A stretch of DNA of 64,000 bases, from positions 1-64,000 of the forward strand of contig NZ_JACYTN010000007.1 in the NCBI RefSeq assembly GCF_014841135.1, given 5' to 3'. Shown piece after piece: positions 9,246 through 19,198 of the stretch. The stretch comes from Paenibacillus arenosi. GTDB taxonomy: Bacteria > Bacillota > Bacilli > Paenibacillales > Paenibacillaceae. The notes below the pieces were generated by a model, which worked only from the letters and a program-made list of their open reading frames with translations, was not told where the DNA came from and ran no database searches. The position numbers and the translations under genes were made by a program. Position 1 is the stretch's first letter. Each line of letters starts with the position of its first letter.

Positions 9246-9554
9246 ATGGAACTATTGCAGGAGAAGGCCTGGGGGCCAGAAGTGTTGGAACGTGTGTCAC
9301 AAACGTTTAAGGCGTTGGGTGATCCAACTAGAATTCGTATTCTTACGTTGCTTGCTAACGAAGAATGTGCGGTCAATCAAATTGCAGATGCTCTGCAATT
9401 ATCTCAATCAGCGGTGTCTCACCAACTTAAAACGCTGCGTGCTTACCGTTTCGTAAGATATCGGAGAGAAGGACAAAACATGCTTTATTCTTGTGATGAT
9501 GAGCATATTATCGGGTTATTGCAGGAGGCAATTCGTTACGCTTCAGAGGAATAG
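9246..9554 (+). CDS. ArsR/SmtB-family transcriptional regulator
   Basis: A 102-residue winged-helix repressor. It has the family's FKALGDPTRIRIL segment, then an HTH with LQLSQSAVSHQLKTL as recognition helix. Metal sites: the ArsR alpha-3 ELCVCDL motif is replaced by EECAVNQIA with a single Cys. At the C-terminus, DEH keeps the first Asp and His of the alpha-5 zinc site of CzrA-like proteins, but the second pair of His is absent (EAIRYASEE). It may therefore sense another ligand or use an altered site. It precedes a CNNM/CorC membrane protein, but a strong separate promoter lies between them. Start ATG 9246 has AGGAG upstream. Confidence 0.88.
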   Translation: MELLQEKAWGPEVLERVSQTFKALGDPTRIRILTLLANEECAVNQIADALQLSQSAVSHQLKTLRAYRFVRYRREGQNMLYSCDDEHIIGLLQEAIRYASEE

Positions 9555-9682
9555 TAATATCTAAGTACGAGTCATCGCATTTTATTGGGATAGGACGCGA
9601 CTTACAGTGAATATAAATGTGTTAATTCACTTGTAGGAGGTGCTGCTAGCTTATTCTTTAAGTTATAAAGCTTGTGTTCGAT

Positions 9683-9710
9683 TTGACGCTTGTGCCAGAT
9701 GATTTATAAT
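9683..9710 (+). promoter_or_regulatory. Strong sigma-A promoter for the CNNM/CorC gene
   Basis: TTGACG (9683-9688) and a perfect TATAAT (9705-9710) are 16 bp apart. The implied transcript start near 9717 leaves a leader of about 70 nt before the TTG start. That leader holds two G-rich ribosome-site-like runs (9751-9758 and 9768-9776). Confidence 0.75.
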
Positions 9711-9789
9711 GTTAGGTACAATGCAGTATTCATTTCATTTAAGAGGAGGTGCACCTGTCCACGTCATGGGAGGTGGATAGGAAAGTCTA

Positions 9790-11124
9790 TTGAGTAGTGA
9801 CCCGTTACCCATAATATGGGGATTGTTGTTAGTCATGTTGCTAGTATTGTTGAACGGCTTCTTCGTTGCTGCGGAATTTGCAATGGTCAAAGTACGGGGA
9901 AGTCGGATCGATGCGCTCGCGCAGGAAGGTAATGCAAGGGCTAAGTTTGCCCAGCATTTGACTGACAACCTGAATGCGTATTTGTCGGCTTGTCAGTTAG
10001 GCATTACGATTGCTTCGCTTGGTCTAGGTTGGATTGGGGAGCATACGGTGGCAAGATTGCTGTATGAACCGCTAAGTTCAATCGGAGCAACTCCATTTGT
10101 CATTCACACGATTGCAACGGCAGTTGCCTTTATGCTTATTACGATTGTTCATATCGTATTGGGTGAGTTGGCGCCGAAATCTCTCGCTGTTCGCAATGCG
10201 GAAAAAGTGACATTATGGGCCGCGATGCCGCTAACAGTATTTTACAAGTTGATGTATCCTTTCATATGGGTGTTACATGGAATCTCGAGCCGTCTGCTTC
10301 GCCTTTTTGGAGTAGAGCATGTAACCGAGCATAATTCTGCCCATACGGAGGAGGAAATACGCATTTTAGTCAAAGAGAGCCATAGAAGCGGTCTTATTGA
10401 TAATACTGAGCTTGCTTTAATGGACAATATCTTTGAATTCTCCGAGACGCACGCACGGGAAATTATGATTCCGAGAACGGATATGGTCTGTTTGTATACG
10501 GCAGATTCGTTCGAGCAGAACAAAGACACAGCCTTCGAAGAAATGCATACCCGTTATCCGGTATGTGATCCAGATAAGGATAACATTATTGGCTTTGTTC
10601 ATCTGAAGGACTTAGTCAAAGTTTCGGATGAAGTTGATGACATCCGTCAAGTGATTCGCCCGATATTAAGTGTTCCTGAGTCGATGTCAATTAGTGCGCT
10701 TATGAAGATGATGCAGAAGAACCGCATGCAAATTGCTGTCTTAATTGATGAGTATGGCGGTACAGCGGGACTAGTTACGCTTGAAGACATTATGGAGGAG
10801 ATTGTAGGCGAAATTCAAGATGAGTTCGACGAAGAATTACCTCAAATTGTGAAGCGTGATGAGCATGTATTTTCGGTTGACGGAATGATGTTGATTGAAG
10901 CCGTGAAAGCTTATTTCAATGTCGACATTGCCTCAGATGATTTCGATACAATCGGAGGCTGGGCTTATGCCCAAGTAGATGCTCCGAAAAAAGGTCAAGT
11001 TATTATGTCAGATGGGGGATGGGAGTTTGTTATTGAGGAAACGTACCATCTCCGTATTACGAGGCTTCTCATAAGGAGGGTGATGGCACCCGAACAATCC
11101 TTGGAGTCGGTTTCAACGGCATGA
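9790..11124 (+). CDS. CNNM/CorC (HlyC-type) membrane transporter with CBS pair
   Basis: Integral membrane protein of 444 residues in the family annotated hemolysin C/CorC; characterised members move Mg2+ (or counter-ions). Domain order is a CNNM (DUF21) domain with about four helices (residues 10-195, NGFFVAAEFAMVKVR near the start), a CBS pair (about 210-330, with AREIMIPRTDM at its entry), and a CorC_HlyC domain (about 345-425). The start is TTG 9790 with a GGAAAG/GGGAGG stretch just upstream. The next in-frame ATG (9835) falls inside the first helix, so I prefer TTG. It is expressed from its own strong promoter and ends before a bidirectional terminator. Confidence 0.9.
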   Translation: MSSDPLPIIWGLLLVMLLVLLNGFFVAAEFAMVKVRGSRIDALAQEGNARAKFAQHLTDNLNAYLSACQLGITIASLGLGWIGEHTVARLLYEPLSSIGATPFVIHTIATAVAFMLITIVHIVLGELAPKSLAVRNAEKVTLWAAMPLTVFYKLMYPFIWVLHGISSRLLRLFGVEHVTEHNSAHTEEEIRILVKESHRSGLIDNTELALMDNIFEFSETHAREIMIPRTDMVCLYTADSFEQNKDTAFEEMHTRYPVCDPDKDNIIGFVHLKDLVKVSDEVDDIRQVIRPILSVPESMSISALMKMMQKNRMQIAVLIDEYGGTAGLVTLEDIMEEIVGEIQDEFDEELPQIVKRDEHVFSVDGMMLIEAVKAYFNVDIASDDFDTIGGWAYAQVDAPKKGQVIMSDGGWEFVIEETYHLRITRLLIRRVMAPEQSLESVSTA

Positions 11125-11219
11125 TGATAGGTTTGTCTGTGTTGAAATGATGATTGTCTACTAATGAAGATGATGAATACTGAACTTATAAAAATTATTA
11201 GGATGCGTTTCTACAAAAG

Positions 11220-11280
11220 AAAAGCCGCTTGCTCCTCTGCGCTAGGTCGTACCACTGTGCAGAAGAGATGCGGCTTTTTT
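11220..11280. terminator. Bidirectional terminator between CNNM gene and mnmA
   Basis: AAAAGCCGC (11220-11228) pairs with GCGGCTTTT (11270-11278), with additional imperfect pairing inside. There is a T-run on the + side and an A-run before the stem, which reads as T's on the - strand. The two genes converge here, so it can serve both. Confidence 0.85.
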
Positions 11281-11347
11281 ATATTGTTTCTAGTTATGTT
11301 GTTGTACAAGGCATGAACGATATAACTATCGCTACAAACTATTATGC

Positions 11348-12768
<1,421 letters not shown>

Positions 12769-13188
12769 ATGAAAATTTCTACCAAAGGCCGCTATGGCTT
12801 AACAATTATGATGGAATTGGCTAAAAGCTATGGCGAAGGGCCAACATCCTTGAAAAGTATAGCTGACAAAAATCAACTGTCTGAACATTATTTAGAGCAA
12901 TTAATTGCTCCACTGCGCAACGCAGGCCTGGTCAAAAGTATTCGTGGTGCGTATGGAGGTTACATACTTGCACGGGAGCCTGAAACGTTGAGTGCAGGCG
13001 AGATCATTCGTGTGTTGGAAGGTCCGATTTCACCTGTGGACTTTACGGAAGAGGATGATCCAGCGAAGCGTGATCTATGGATGCGAATTCGAGATAGTAT
13101 TGCACAAGTGATGGATACGACGATGTTGGCTGACTTGATCAACTTCAAAGGTGAAGGTGGTCAAGACAACTATATGTTCTATATTTAA
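12769..13188 (+). CDS. cymR: Rrf2-family regulator, CymR-type (cysteine metabolism repressor)
   Basis: A 139-residue Rrf2 winged helix, with the family signature MKISTKGRYGLTIMMELA at the start and the recognition region LSEHYLEQLIAPLRNAGLVKS. It contains no cysteine at all, so the [2Fe-2S]-binding triad of IscR is missing. That, together with its position directly before a cysteine desulfurase, points to CymR, which represses sulfur-assimilation genes in complex with cysteine synthase CysK. GGGGTG precedes ATG 12769. The next gene starts 12 bp after its stop, so both form one operon. Confidence 0.9.
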   Translation: MKISTKGRYGLTIMMELAKSYGEGPTSLKSIADKNQLSEHYLEQLIAPLRNAGLVKSIRGAYGGYILAREPETLSAGEIIRVLEGPISPVDFTEEDDPAKRDLWMRIRDSIAQVMDTTMLADLINFKGEGGQDNYMFYI

Positions 13189-13200
13189 GGGACATTTGGA

Positions 13201-14388
13201 GTGAACGAACAAATGGAGCGAATTTATTTAGATCATGCAGCTACGACACCGCTGCATCCTGATGCAAGTGATGTGGTGATACGTTTGGCGCATATTTATG
13301 GAAACCCTTCCAGCGTACATGCATCAGGGAGAGAAGCAAGAGCCATTATTAATCAAGCTCGGGATCGATTTGCGGCTATGCTTGGCTGCTCGGCTCAAGA
13401 GCTTATTTTTACGAGTGGCGGTAGCGAGAGCAACAATACAGCTCTTTTTGGCGCTGCTTGGGCAGCATGGTTCAAAGCAAAGCGCGAAGGCAGCTCTGTT
13501 ATGCCGCACATTATTACGACAACGATTGAGCATCATGCTGTGCTGCATCCAATCGAGCAGTTGGAGCGTATAGGTTTTACTGTTACAAGAGTAGAGCCCG
13601 ATCATGAAGGCCGTATTCATGCAGATGCGGTTGCGGCTGCAATTGAACCGCATACTTGCTTAATAAGCGTCATGCTGGGAAATAACGAAGTAGGCACGCT
13701 TCAGCCTATCGCAGCCATTGGTCAGCTTGCACGTGAGCGTGGCATTGTGATGCATACAGATGCAGTTCAGGCGCTTGGTGCTATGGAGCTTAACTTGCAT
13801 GAGCTGCCGATAGACTTCGCAAGTTTTTCTGCACATAAAGTGAACGGTCCGAAAGGGATTGGGTTGTTATACGCTCGTCAAGGCGTCCAGTGGGAGCCGT
13901 TGATACATGGAGGAAGTCAGGAACGCAAACGTCGGGCGGGGACGGAAAATGTAGCTGCCATTGCAGGTTTCGCTGAAGCTGTTCAGCGTTCATACAGTCA
14001 GTTGTCGGACAAGCGTGAAGAGCTTAGCGAGATCCGGGAGCTGTTCTGGGAAGAACTTAGAGAGTACTTCCAAGATCGAATCGTGTTAAATGGTCATCCT
14101 ACAGAACGATTGCCTCATGTTCTAAATGTAAGCTTATTGGATATTCCGACGGAAACGATGTTAATGAACTTGGATATGGCAGGCATAATGGCTGCCAGCG
14201 GTTCGGCTTGTACGTCTGGCTCCTTGGAAGTTTCTCATGTGCTGAAGGCGATGAAGCTTGAGCCTGAGCGAATGAAGACGGCTGTGCGATTTAGCTTTGG
14301 ATTGGGCAATACTAAAGAGCAAGCACACGAAGCCATTGAGCGAATAAAGGGAATTGCGGAACGTCTGCGCAGCAGAACGAACCGATAG
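13201..14388 (+). CDS. iscS: Cysteine desulfurase (IscS/NifS class, YrvO-like)
   Basis: PLP enzyme that removes sulfur from cysteine and passes a persulfide to acceptors such as MnmA. DHAATTPLHP opens the protein. The PLP lysine is Lys213 in SFSAHKVNGPKG, and the catalytic Cys337 lies in the flexible loop SGSACTSGS. The 395 residues are normal for the class I group. I start it at GTG 13201 with AAGGGA upstream; ATG 13213 (MERIYLDH) is possible. It sits in an operon with cymR and opposite mnmA, which suggests it is the dedicated sulfur donor for tRNA thiolation, as YrvO is in B. subtilis (inference). Confidence 0.94.
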   Translation: MNEQMERIYLDHAATTPLHPDASDVVIRLAHIYGNPSSVHASGREARAIINQARDRFAAMLGCSAQELIFTSGGSESNNTALFGAAWAAWFKAKREGSSVMPHIITTTIEHHAVLHPIEQLERIGFTVTRVEPDHEGRIHADAVAAAIEPHTCLISVMLGNNEVGTLQPIAAIGQLARERGIVMHTDAVQALGAMELNLHELPIDFASFSAHKVNGPKGIGLLYARQGVQWEPLIHGGSQERKRRAGTENVAAIAGFAEAVQRSYSQLSDKREELSEIRELFWEELREYFQDRIVLNGHPTERLPHVLNVSLLDIPTETMLMNLDMAGIMAASGSACTSGSLEVSHVLKAMKLEPERMKTAVRFSFGLGNTKEQAHEAIERIKGIAERLRSRTNR

Positions 14389-14466
14389 GCTGTTCCTCAA
14401 GCGGATGCGTGCTTCAAGTTCACATGCGAGTTGTCAATCTCGGCGTCTCGCTGGAGGAGGAGCATT

Positions 14467-14967
14467 GTGAAATTGCTGGAGCTCATTGGCTTGCCGATCT
14501 ATGATACTACGACAGGACAAAGAGTATCTAAAGTTAAAGATATATGGATATCGGCACAATGGATGCTAACTCATCTGGAATTGGAGGAGGGCGGTATGTT
14601 TCATCGTCAAGCTGCAGTTATTCAATGGGAGCAGCTTGCGGCTTGTGGTGAAGATGCCGTATTTATTCCGAGTACATCTGTCATTGAACGAGGGGTAGAG
14701 ATAGTAGGGCGACAAGAGTGGTCATTTTTATATGGTTCGAAGCGATTGAAAGACATTCCATTGCTAACGCTAGAGGGAACCCAGTTAGGCTGGGTTGCTG
14801 ATGTTTATTTTCAGCCAGATATGGGCAATACGATAGTAGGACTGGAAATTACAGACGGATTAATATCCGACCTTCTGGAAGGAAGGCAGCGCATTGATGG
14901 AACAAGCCGGATGCAGATAGGAGAACATGCGATTCTGCTTCATGACCTCAAGCCAGAGCACCAATAG
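14467..14967 (+). CDS. PRC-barrel domain protein (YrrD-like)
   Basis: A 166-residue protein with two PRC-barrel-like segments. The first is at the N-terminus (IGLPIYDTTTGQRVSKVKDIWI) and the second near residue 90 (LTLEGTQLGWVADVYF). PRC barrels are small beta domains that bind RNA or protein partners; no catalytic residues are evident. GTG 14467 has AGGAGG at 14455-14460. The in-frame TTG at 14431 has no ribosome site. B. subtilis yrrD occupies a comparable position downstream of mnmA. The function is unknown. Confidence 0.82.
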   Translation: MKLLELIGLPIYDTTTGQRVSKVKDIWISAQWMLTHLELEEGGMFHRQAAVIQWEQLAACGEDAVFIPSTSVIERGVEIVGRQEWSFLYGSKRLKDIPLLTLEGTQLGWVADVYFQPDMGNTIVGLEITDGLISDLLEGRQRIDGTSRMQIGEHAILLHDLKPEHQ

Positions 14968-15018
14968 ATTGGCTGCAATCCCTAATGCGCAATATTATAG
15001 GGACGGAATGGTGAACAA

Positions 15019-15234
15019 ATGCTGCAATGCCCGAACTGCAACTCGAAAGACATCGGCAAAATAGGTGCTCACCAATTTTACTGTTGGGGATGCTTTATTG
15101 AACTAACAGTGAATGGTGAGAAAATGTCGGTCTATCAAGTAGAGGAAGATGGAACACTCAGCTCGCTAGATGATCTATTTTTCGGTGATGAATGGACAGA
15201 TACTGCGTATACAGGGGCACCAGCCTCTACATAA
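15019..15234 (+). CDS. Small zinc-ribbon protein of unknown function
   Basis: A 71-residue protein. CPNC (residues 4-7) and CWGC (residues 22-25) form a four-cysteine zinc ribbon, followed by a short beta segment and an acidic tail (DDLFFGDEWTD). GGTG sits 5 nt before ATG 15019. It follows the PRC-barrel gene by 51 bp and ends at a terminator, so it is probably the last gene of the cymR operon. I do not recognise a named family; the zinc site is inferred from cysteine spacing. Confidence 0.75.
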   Translation: MLQCPNCNSKDIGKIGAHQFYCWGCFIELTVNGEKMSVYQVEEDGTLSSLDDLFFGDEWTDTAYTGAPAST

Positions 15235-15247
15235 GTTTACAAGCAGG

Positions 15248-15279
15248 CCTGATTGCTTTTATGCAATCAGGTTTTTTGT
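15248..15279 (+). terminator. Terminator after the zinc-ribbon gene
   Basis: A 9-bp perfect stem CCTGATTGC (15248-15256) / GCAATCAGG (15263-15271) has a 6-nt loop and is followed by TTTTTTGTTGTTT. Confidence 0.93.
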
Positions 15280-15305
15280 TGTTTAATTTTGTAATTTTGA
15301 GTGTG

Positions 15306-15353
15306 ACATAATACATATTGTGATCTGTTTTATAAATGCATACTATATATAGT
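15306..15353 (+). promoter_or_regulatory. nrdDG promoter overlapped by two NrdR-box-like palindromes
   Basis: TTGTGA (15318-15323) and TACTAT (15341-15346) are 17 bp apart. A perfect 12-bp palindrome ACTATATATAGT (15342-15353), very close to the NrdR box, covers the -10. A second, imperfect one (15306-15323, core CA-T-AATA-CA-TATT-G-TG) covers the -35. Their centres are 33 bp apart, about three helical turns, the arrangement expected for NrdR tetramer binding. The implied start of transcription near 15353 rules out the GTG at 15352 as the nrdD start codon. Confidence 0.75.
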
Positions 15354-15378
15354 GTTTAAAAGAAGGGGCTGGAAATGG

Positions 15379-17331
15379 ATGACCACTTTACTTACTTCTA
15401 AAAAAGATTCGATGTCAGCGGGAGATACATGCCAATCTAGGTCGACTCATCGCTTTCAATCTATTCATAAACATACAAACCAGCAACAGCTCGATCAGGA
15501 AAAATTAATGAAGTCCTTAGATGATATCGTTGATGGTTCAGATCAAGATTTGATGCAGGAAAATGCGAACGTGGACGGTCGCTCACCAATGGGCATTATG
15601 GGGAAAATGGCTAGCGAAAGCGCCCGCTGGTATGCGATGCATCATTTGCTTACGGCTGAGGCTAGAGAGGCAATGGCAAGCAATCTGCTGTATCCGCATG
15701 ATCTAGACTATTATGCAACAGGAACGACAACCTGCTGTCAAATTCCACTTGGACAAATGCTGCGCGGTGGATTCAATACAGGTCATGGACATATGCGTGA
15801 ACCTAAAGACATAAAGAGTGCGATGGCTTTGGCATCGATCATTTTGCAGGCGAATCAAAATCAGCAACATGGCGGACAAGCGTATCCGATGTTTGATTAT
15901 GATTTGGCTCCTTATGTAGAAAAAACCTATATACGTCATTGTGGCGTATTGGAACAGTTGCCGCTTTCTGAGCCAAATCAAGTTGAATCCCTTGCGTGGC
16001 AGTGGACAGAGCGTGATGTCTATCAAGCTTGTGAAGCTTTCATTCACAACTCGAACTCCATGCACTCGCGCGGTGGTGGACAAGTTCCTTTTATTTCAAT
16101 TAATTATGGGACAGACACTTCTCGCTTTGGCAAACTATTAGTGAAGCAGCTGTTGTTGGCCACCCAAGCTGGTCTTGGTAACGGAGAGACACCTATTTTC
16201 CCGATTCAAATATTCAAGCTTAAGTCTGGAGTCAATTTTGACGAAGGTGACCCGAATCGAGATTTGTATGAGCTCGCACTAGAGACAACCGCTAAGCGTC
16301 TATTTCCAAATTTTGCGTTTTTAGATTCGCCGTTTAACGCGCAGTATGATGATGGAACGCCTGAGTCTGAAGCCTGCTATATGGGATGTCGTACTAGAGT
16401 GATGGGAAATGTGAATGGGAAAGAAACGGCTTTGGGACGAGGCAATTTATCCTTTACATCGTTGAATCTAGTTAGGCTTAGTTTACTGGCAGGCGACGTG
16501 GAACATTTTTTCTCGATGTTAGATTCGCTAATGGACGTTGCAGAGCGTCAACTGCTTGAACGATTGCAATTCCAAAGCAAGAAGCGGGCTAAAGATTTCA
16601 GCTTCCTTATGCGTCAGGGCGTTTGGCGTGGAAGTGAGCATTTGGCGCCAGATGAAGCGTTAGTAGATGTGTTGAAACAAGGAACGCTCGGCGTTGGCTT
16701 TATTGGTCTTGCTGAGGCATTAACTCAGCTAGTAGGTAGCCACCATGGCCAATCTGAATCATCTCATGAGCTGGGGCTACGTATTATTCGTCATATGCGT
16801 AAACGAATGGACGAGACAGCAGAGCGGACAGGGTTGAATTTTTCTCTGATTGCCACTCCAGCTGAGGGGCTCTCAGGAAAGTTCGTAAAAAAAGACCGCA
16901 TTGACTTTGGGAATATAGCTGGAGTGACAGATAGACAGTATTACACCAATTCATATCATGTACCCGTGTATTACAGCTTAAAAGCATTTGATAAAATTCG
17001 CATAGAGGGACCCTTCCATGAACTGTGCAATGGCGGACATATTACCTATGTCGAGCTGGATGGCGCGGTAGTTGGCAATATAAAAGCGCTGGATCGACTT
17101 GTGCGTGCGATGGCAGAGCATCAAATCGGCTACGGTTCCATTAATCATCCTGTTGATCGCTGCCGCACTTGTGGATATCAAGCGATCATTCATAGTAATT
17201 GTCCAGTTTGTGAGGCTCCAGAGACGAATATCGAACGCATACGGCGAATTACGGGCTATTTGGTAGGGGATATGAGCAAATGGAATCGGGCGAAGCAAGC
17301 AGAGGAGCAGGAGCGGGTGAAGCATAGATGA
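15379..17331 (+). CDS. nrdD: Anaerobic (class III) ribonucleoside-triphosphate reductase NrdD
   Basis: Glycyl-radical enzyme that reduces NTPs to dNTPs without oxygen. The active-site loop has TTCCQIP (Cys119/Cys120), and a second catalytic cysteine lies in MGCRTRVMG. The zinc site is Cys595, Cys598, Cys608 and Cys611. The radical glycine is Gly626 in RITGYL, close to the C-terminus as expected. The 650 residues are short for the family: the N-terminal ATP-cone regulatory domain is not recognisable, and about 100 Gln/Ser/Asp-rich residues precede the catalytic core. I start it at ATG 15379, 10 nt after AGAAGGGG. The stop overlaps nrdG by ATGA. Confidence 0.95.
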   Translation: MTTLLTSKKDSMSAGDTCQSRSTHRFQSIHKHTNQQQLDQEKLMKSLDDIVDGSDQDLMQENANVDGRSPMGIMGKMASESARWYAMHHLLTAEAREAMASNLLYPHDLDYYATGTTTCCQIPLGQMLRGGFNTGHGHMREPKDIKSAMALASIILQANQNQQHGGQAYPMFDYDLAPYVEKTYIRHCGVLEQLPLSEPNQVESLAWQWTERDVYQACEAFIHNSNSMHSRGGGQVPFISINYGTDTSRFGKLLVKQLLLATQAGLGNGETPIFPIQIFKLKSGVNFDEGDPNRDLYELALETTAKRLFPNFAFLDSPFNAQYDDGTPESEACYMGCRTRVMGNVNGKETALGRGNLSFTSLNLVRLSLLAGDVEHFFSMLDSLMDVAERQLLERLQFQSKKRAKDFSFLMRQGVWRGSEHLAPDEALVDVLKQGTLGVGFIGLAEALTQLVGSHHGQSESSHELGLRIIRHMRKRMDETAERTGLNFSLIATPAEGLSGKFVKKDRIDFGNIAGVTDRQYYTNSYHVPVYYSLKAFDKIRIEGPFHELCNGGHITYVELDGAVVGNIKALDRLVRAMAEHQIGYGSINHPVDRCRTCGYQAIIHSNCPVCEAPETNIERIRRITGYLVGDMSKWNRAKQAEEQERVKHR

Positions 17332-17813
17332 GCTTGCATGTGTTGTCTTTTGTACATGATAGTGTTGTAGACGGTGAAGGATTACGCTCGGTTATTTTTT
17401 TGAGTGGATGTCCCCATCGATGTGAAGGCTGTCATAATCCGCAGTCATGGAATATGAGGGCTGGCGAAGTGCTCAGCGTGGAGGAAGCGGCTGCTGAGCT
17501 ATTGTCCAATCCGCTTACGGATGTTACCTTATCTGGCGGAGAACCGTTTCTGCAAGCGCGTGAAGTGAAAAGGTTAGCGTGCATTCTCCGTGAGGCAGGA
17601 CGTCACATTTGGGCGTATACGGGATATACGTTGGAATATATTCAGCAAAATGGAACTGCAGATATGAATGAGCTACTCACCTATATAGATGTACTTGTAG
17701 ACGGACCGTTCTTGCAAGAACGAAGACGACCGGAATTGCGTTATCGTGGCAGCGACAATCAGCGAATTTGGAAGTTATCCCATGGAAATCCTGACGGTTT
17801 ATTTTTGATGTAG
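17328..17813 (+). CDS. nrdG: Anaerobic ribonucleotide reductase activating protein NrdG
   Basis: Radical SAM activase that generates the glycyl radical on NrdD. The cluster motif CPHRCEGC gives Cys28, Cys32 and Cys35; the SAM-contact segment TLSGGEPF lies downstream. The 161 residues are typical. ATG 17328 overlaps the nrdD stop codon, so the pair is translationally coupled and shares the putative NrdR-controlled promoter. Confidence 0.96.
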   Translation: MSLHVLSFVHDSVVDGEGLRSVIFLSGCPHRCEGCHNPQSWNMRAGEVLSVEEAAAELLSNPLTDVTLSGGEPFLQAREVKRLACILREAGRHIWAYTGYTLEYIQQNGTADMNELLTYIDVLVDGPFLQERRRPELRYRGSDNQRIWKLSHGNPDGLFLM

Positions 17814-17863
17814 ATGACATATACTCTACTGTGAATGCATGTCCCGATGGAGTGTGAGAAGCA

Positions 17864-18934
17864 GTGGAGCGTTTGTTAAAAAATAAATTGTTCGTATACG
17901 GCATTTATATGCTTCTCGGATTGCTTATTTTATATATGCTGTATTTATTGCGTCCCGTTATTGGACATTTGTATACGTTTTTTAAAGCAATATTCGCCCC
18001 GTTTTTCTTGGCCATGATTATTGCTTATGTGCTTAATCCAATTGTATCGTTGTTAAATGACAGAAAAGTGCCGCGTACGATCGCGGTGCTACTCATCTAT
18101 GCAGTATTTATTTTTTCAGTCGCTGTCATTCTTATGAATGCCATTCCTATGCTGTTGACTCAGCTTGAAGAATTGAATCAACAGATGCCGCAATTGAATG
18201 CGAAGGCGGAGCGATTCATGAATGGGCTTAGTCAGTCTTCCTTAATGCCACCAACGCTTCGGACCGGAATGAATGAATGGATGTTTATGCTGGAACAACG
18301 GATGAGCAAAGGAATTACCCACTTTATAGACAATATTGGTGCGACGATCAATATGTTGTTTGTTGCACTAATCGTTCCGTTTCTTATTTTTTACATTTTA
18401 AAAGACTTCGATGTGTTTGAAAGAACGGTAGTTGCCTATGTGCCAAGAAGCCACCGCAAGCATTTTGTTATGATGTTCAAAGACATTGATGCTGCGCTCG
18501 GCAGTTATATTCGTGGACAGTTTCTCGTTTGTGTCATTATTGGGGTGCTGGCTTATATCGGTTATTGGTTGATTGGTATGCCTTATGCATTGCTGTTGGC
18601 TTTGATGGTGGCGATATTTAATATTATTCCGTATTTAGGTCCTTACTTTGGGGCGGCTCCTGCATTAATTGTTGCCTCAACCATTTCATTCAAGATGATG
18701 CTGATGGTTATTCTCGTAAATACGGCTTGTCAAATATTAGAGGGGAATGTGATCTCCCCACAAGTGGTAGGCAGAACGCTGCATATGCATCCGTTGTCGA
18801 TCATTTTCGCTTTGCTTGTAGGTGGCGAAATAGCTGGGGTGGTCGGTTTAATATTGGCAGTACCTGTCTTCGCAGCGCTGAAGGTAGTGCTCCAGCATGT
18901 ATTTACGTACTTCGTAAGGCGTAGAACGTTGTAG
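17864..18934 (+). CDS. AI-2E family permease (YrrI-like)
   Basis: Polytopic membrane protein of 356 residues in the AI-2E/UPF0118 family, with about eight predicted helices. The conserved family segment is seen as MVAIFNIIPYLGPYFGAAP (around residues 247-265). Despite the name, few members transport autoinducer-2; others act as Na+/H+ antiporters. GTG 17864 is the start, with a weak AGAAG-type ribosome site. B. subtilis yrrI lies just upstream of alaS, so position supports orthology. The substrate cannot be told from sequence. Confidence 0.88.
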   Translation: MERLLKNKLFVYGIYMLLGLLILYMLYLLRPVIGHLYTFFKAIFAPFFLAMIIAYVLNPIVSLLNDRKVPRTIAVLLIYAVFIFSVAVILMNAIPMLLTQLEELNQQMPQLNAKAERFMNGLSQSSLMPPTLRTGMNEWMFMLEQRMSKGITHFIDNIGATINMLFVALIVPFLIFYILKDFDVFERTVVAYVPRSHRKHFVMMFKDIDAALGSYIRGQFLVCVIIGVLAYIGYWLIGMPYALLLALMVAIFNIIPYLGPYFGAAPALIVASTISFKMMLMVILVNTACQILEGNVISPQVVGRTLHMHPLSIIFALLVGGEIAGVVGLILAVPVFAALKVVLQHVFTYFVRRRTL

Positions 18935-18986
18935 TGATGAACTTAGCTTAGCTGTACCGATTAAAGGTGTTAAGTATAAGGGGAGA

Positions 18987-19018
18987 AAGCTGTTCGTGTA
19001 GTCGAACAGCTTTTTTTG
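18987..19018 (+). terminator. Terminator after the AI-2E permease
   Basis: A 10-bp perfect stem AAGCTGTTCG / CGAACAGCTT (18987-18996 with 19003-19012) has a 6-nt loop and seven T's. Confidence 0.93.
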
Positions 19019-19088
19019 CTGTAAGTTGTGATGTTTTCTGTTTGCAGTCGAGAAGAAAAAGAGGGAGAGAAATGGTTGGGATTGCGAT

Positions 19089-19138
19089 GTGACAAATTGT
19101 CACTAATTATTTACTGGAAAAGCACAACAAAATGTAAT
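19089..19138 (+). promoter_or_regulatory. Promoter and upstream palindrome of the SLH-protein gene
   Basis: TTTACT (19110-19115) and TGTAAT (19133-19138) are 17 bp apart. Seven bp upstream of the -35 is the palindrome GTGACAAATTGTCAC (19089-19103; 7-bp arms around one A). A closely similar 15-mer occurs at 62003-62017 before the second chemoreceptor gene. Confidence 0.55.
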
Positions 19139-19198
19139 TTAGTTCGTCTATATAAGTTACAAGAAATATTTGTAAATGTGCGAGGAGTGAAATAAGTA

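Noticed and set aside
9639-9701. A 20-codon ORF starting GTG after GGAGG
   Set aside because: It overlaps the promoter of the next gene, has no conserved feature, and is short enough to be chance.
9555-9789. Metal riboswitch (M-box or yybP-ykoY) ahead of the CNNM/CorC gene
   Set aside because: No consensus elements. The strong promoter at 9683-9710 leaves only about 70 nt of leader, too short for these classes. The small hairpin at 9606-9631 lies upstream of that promoter.
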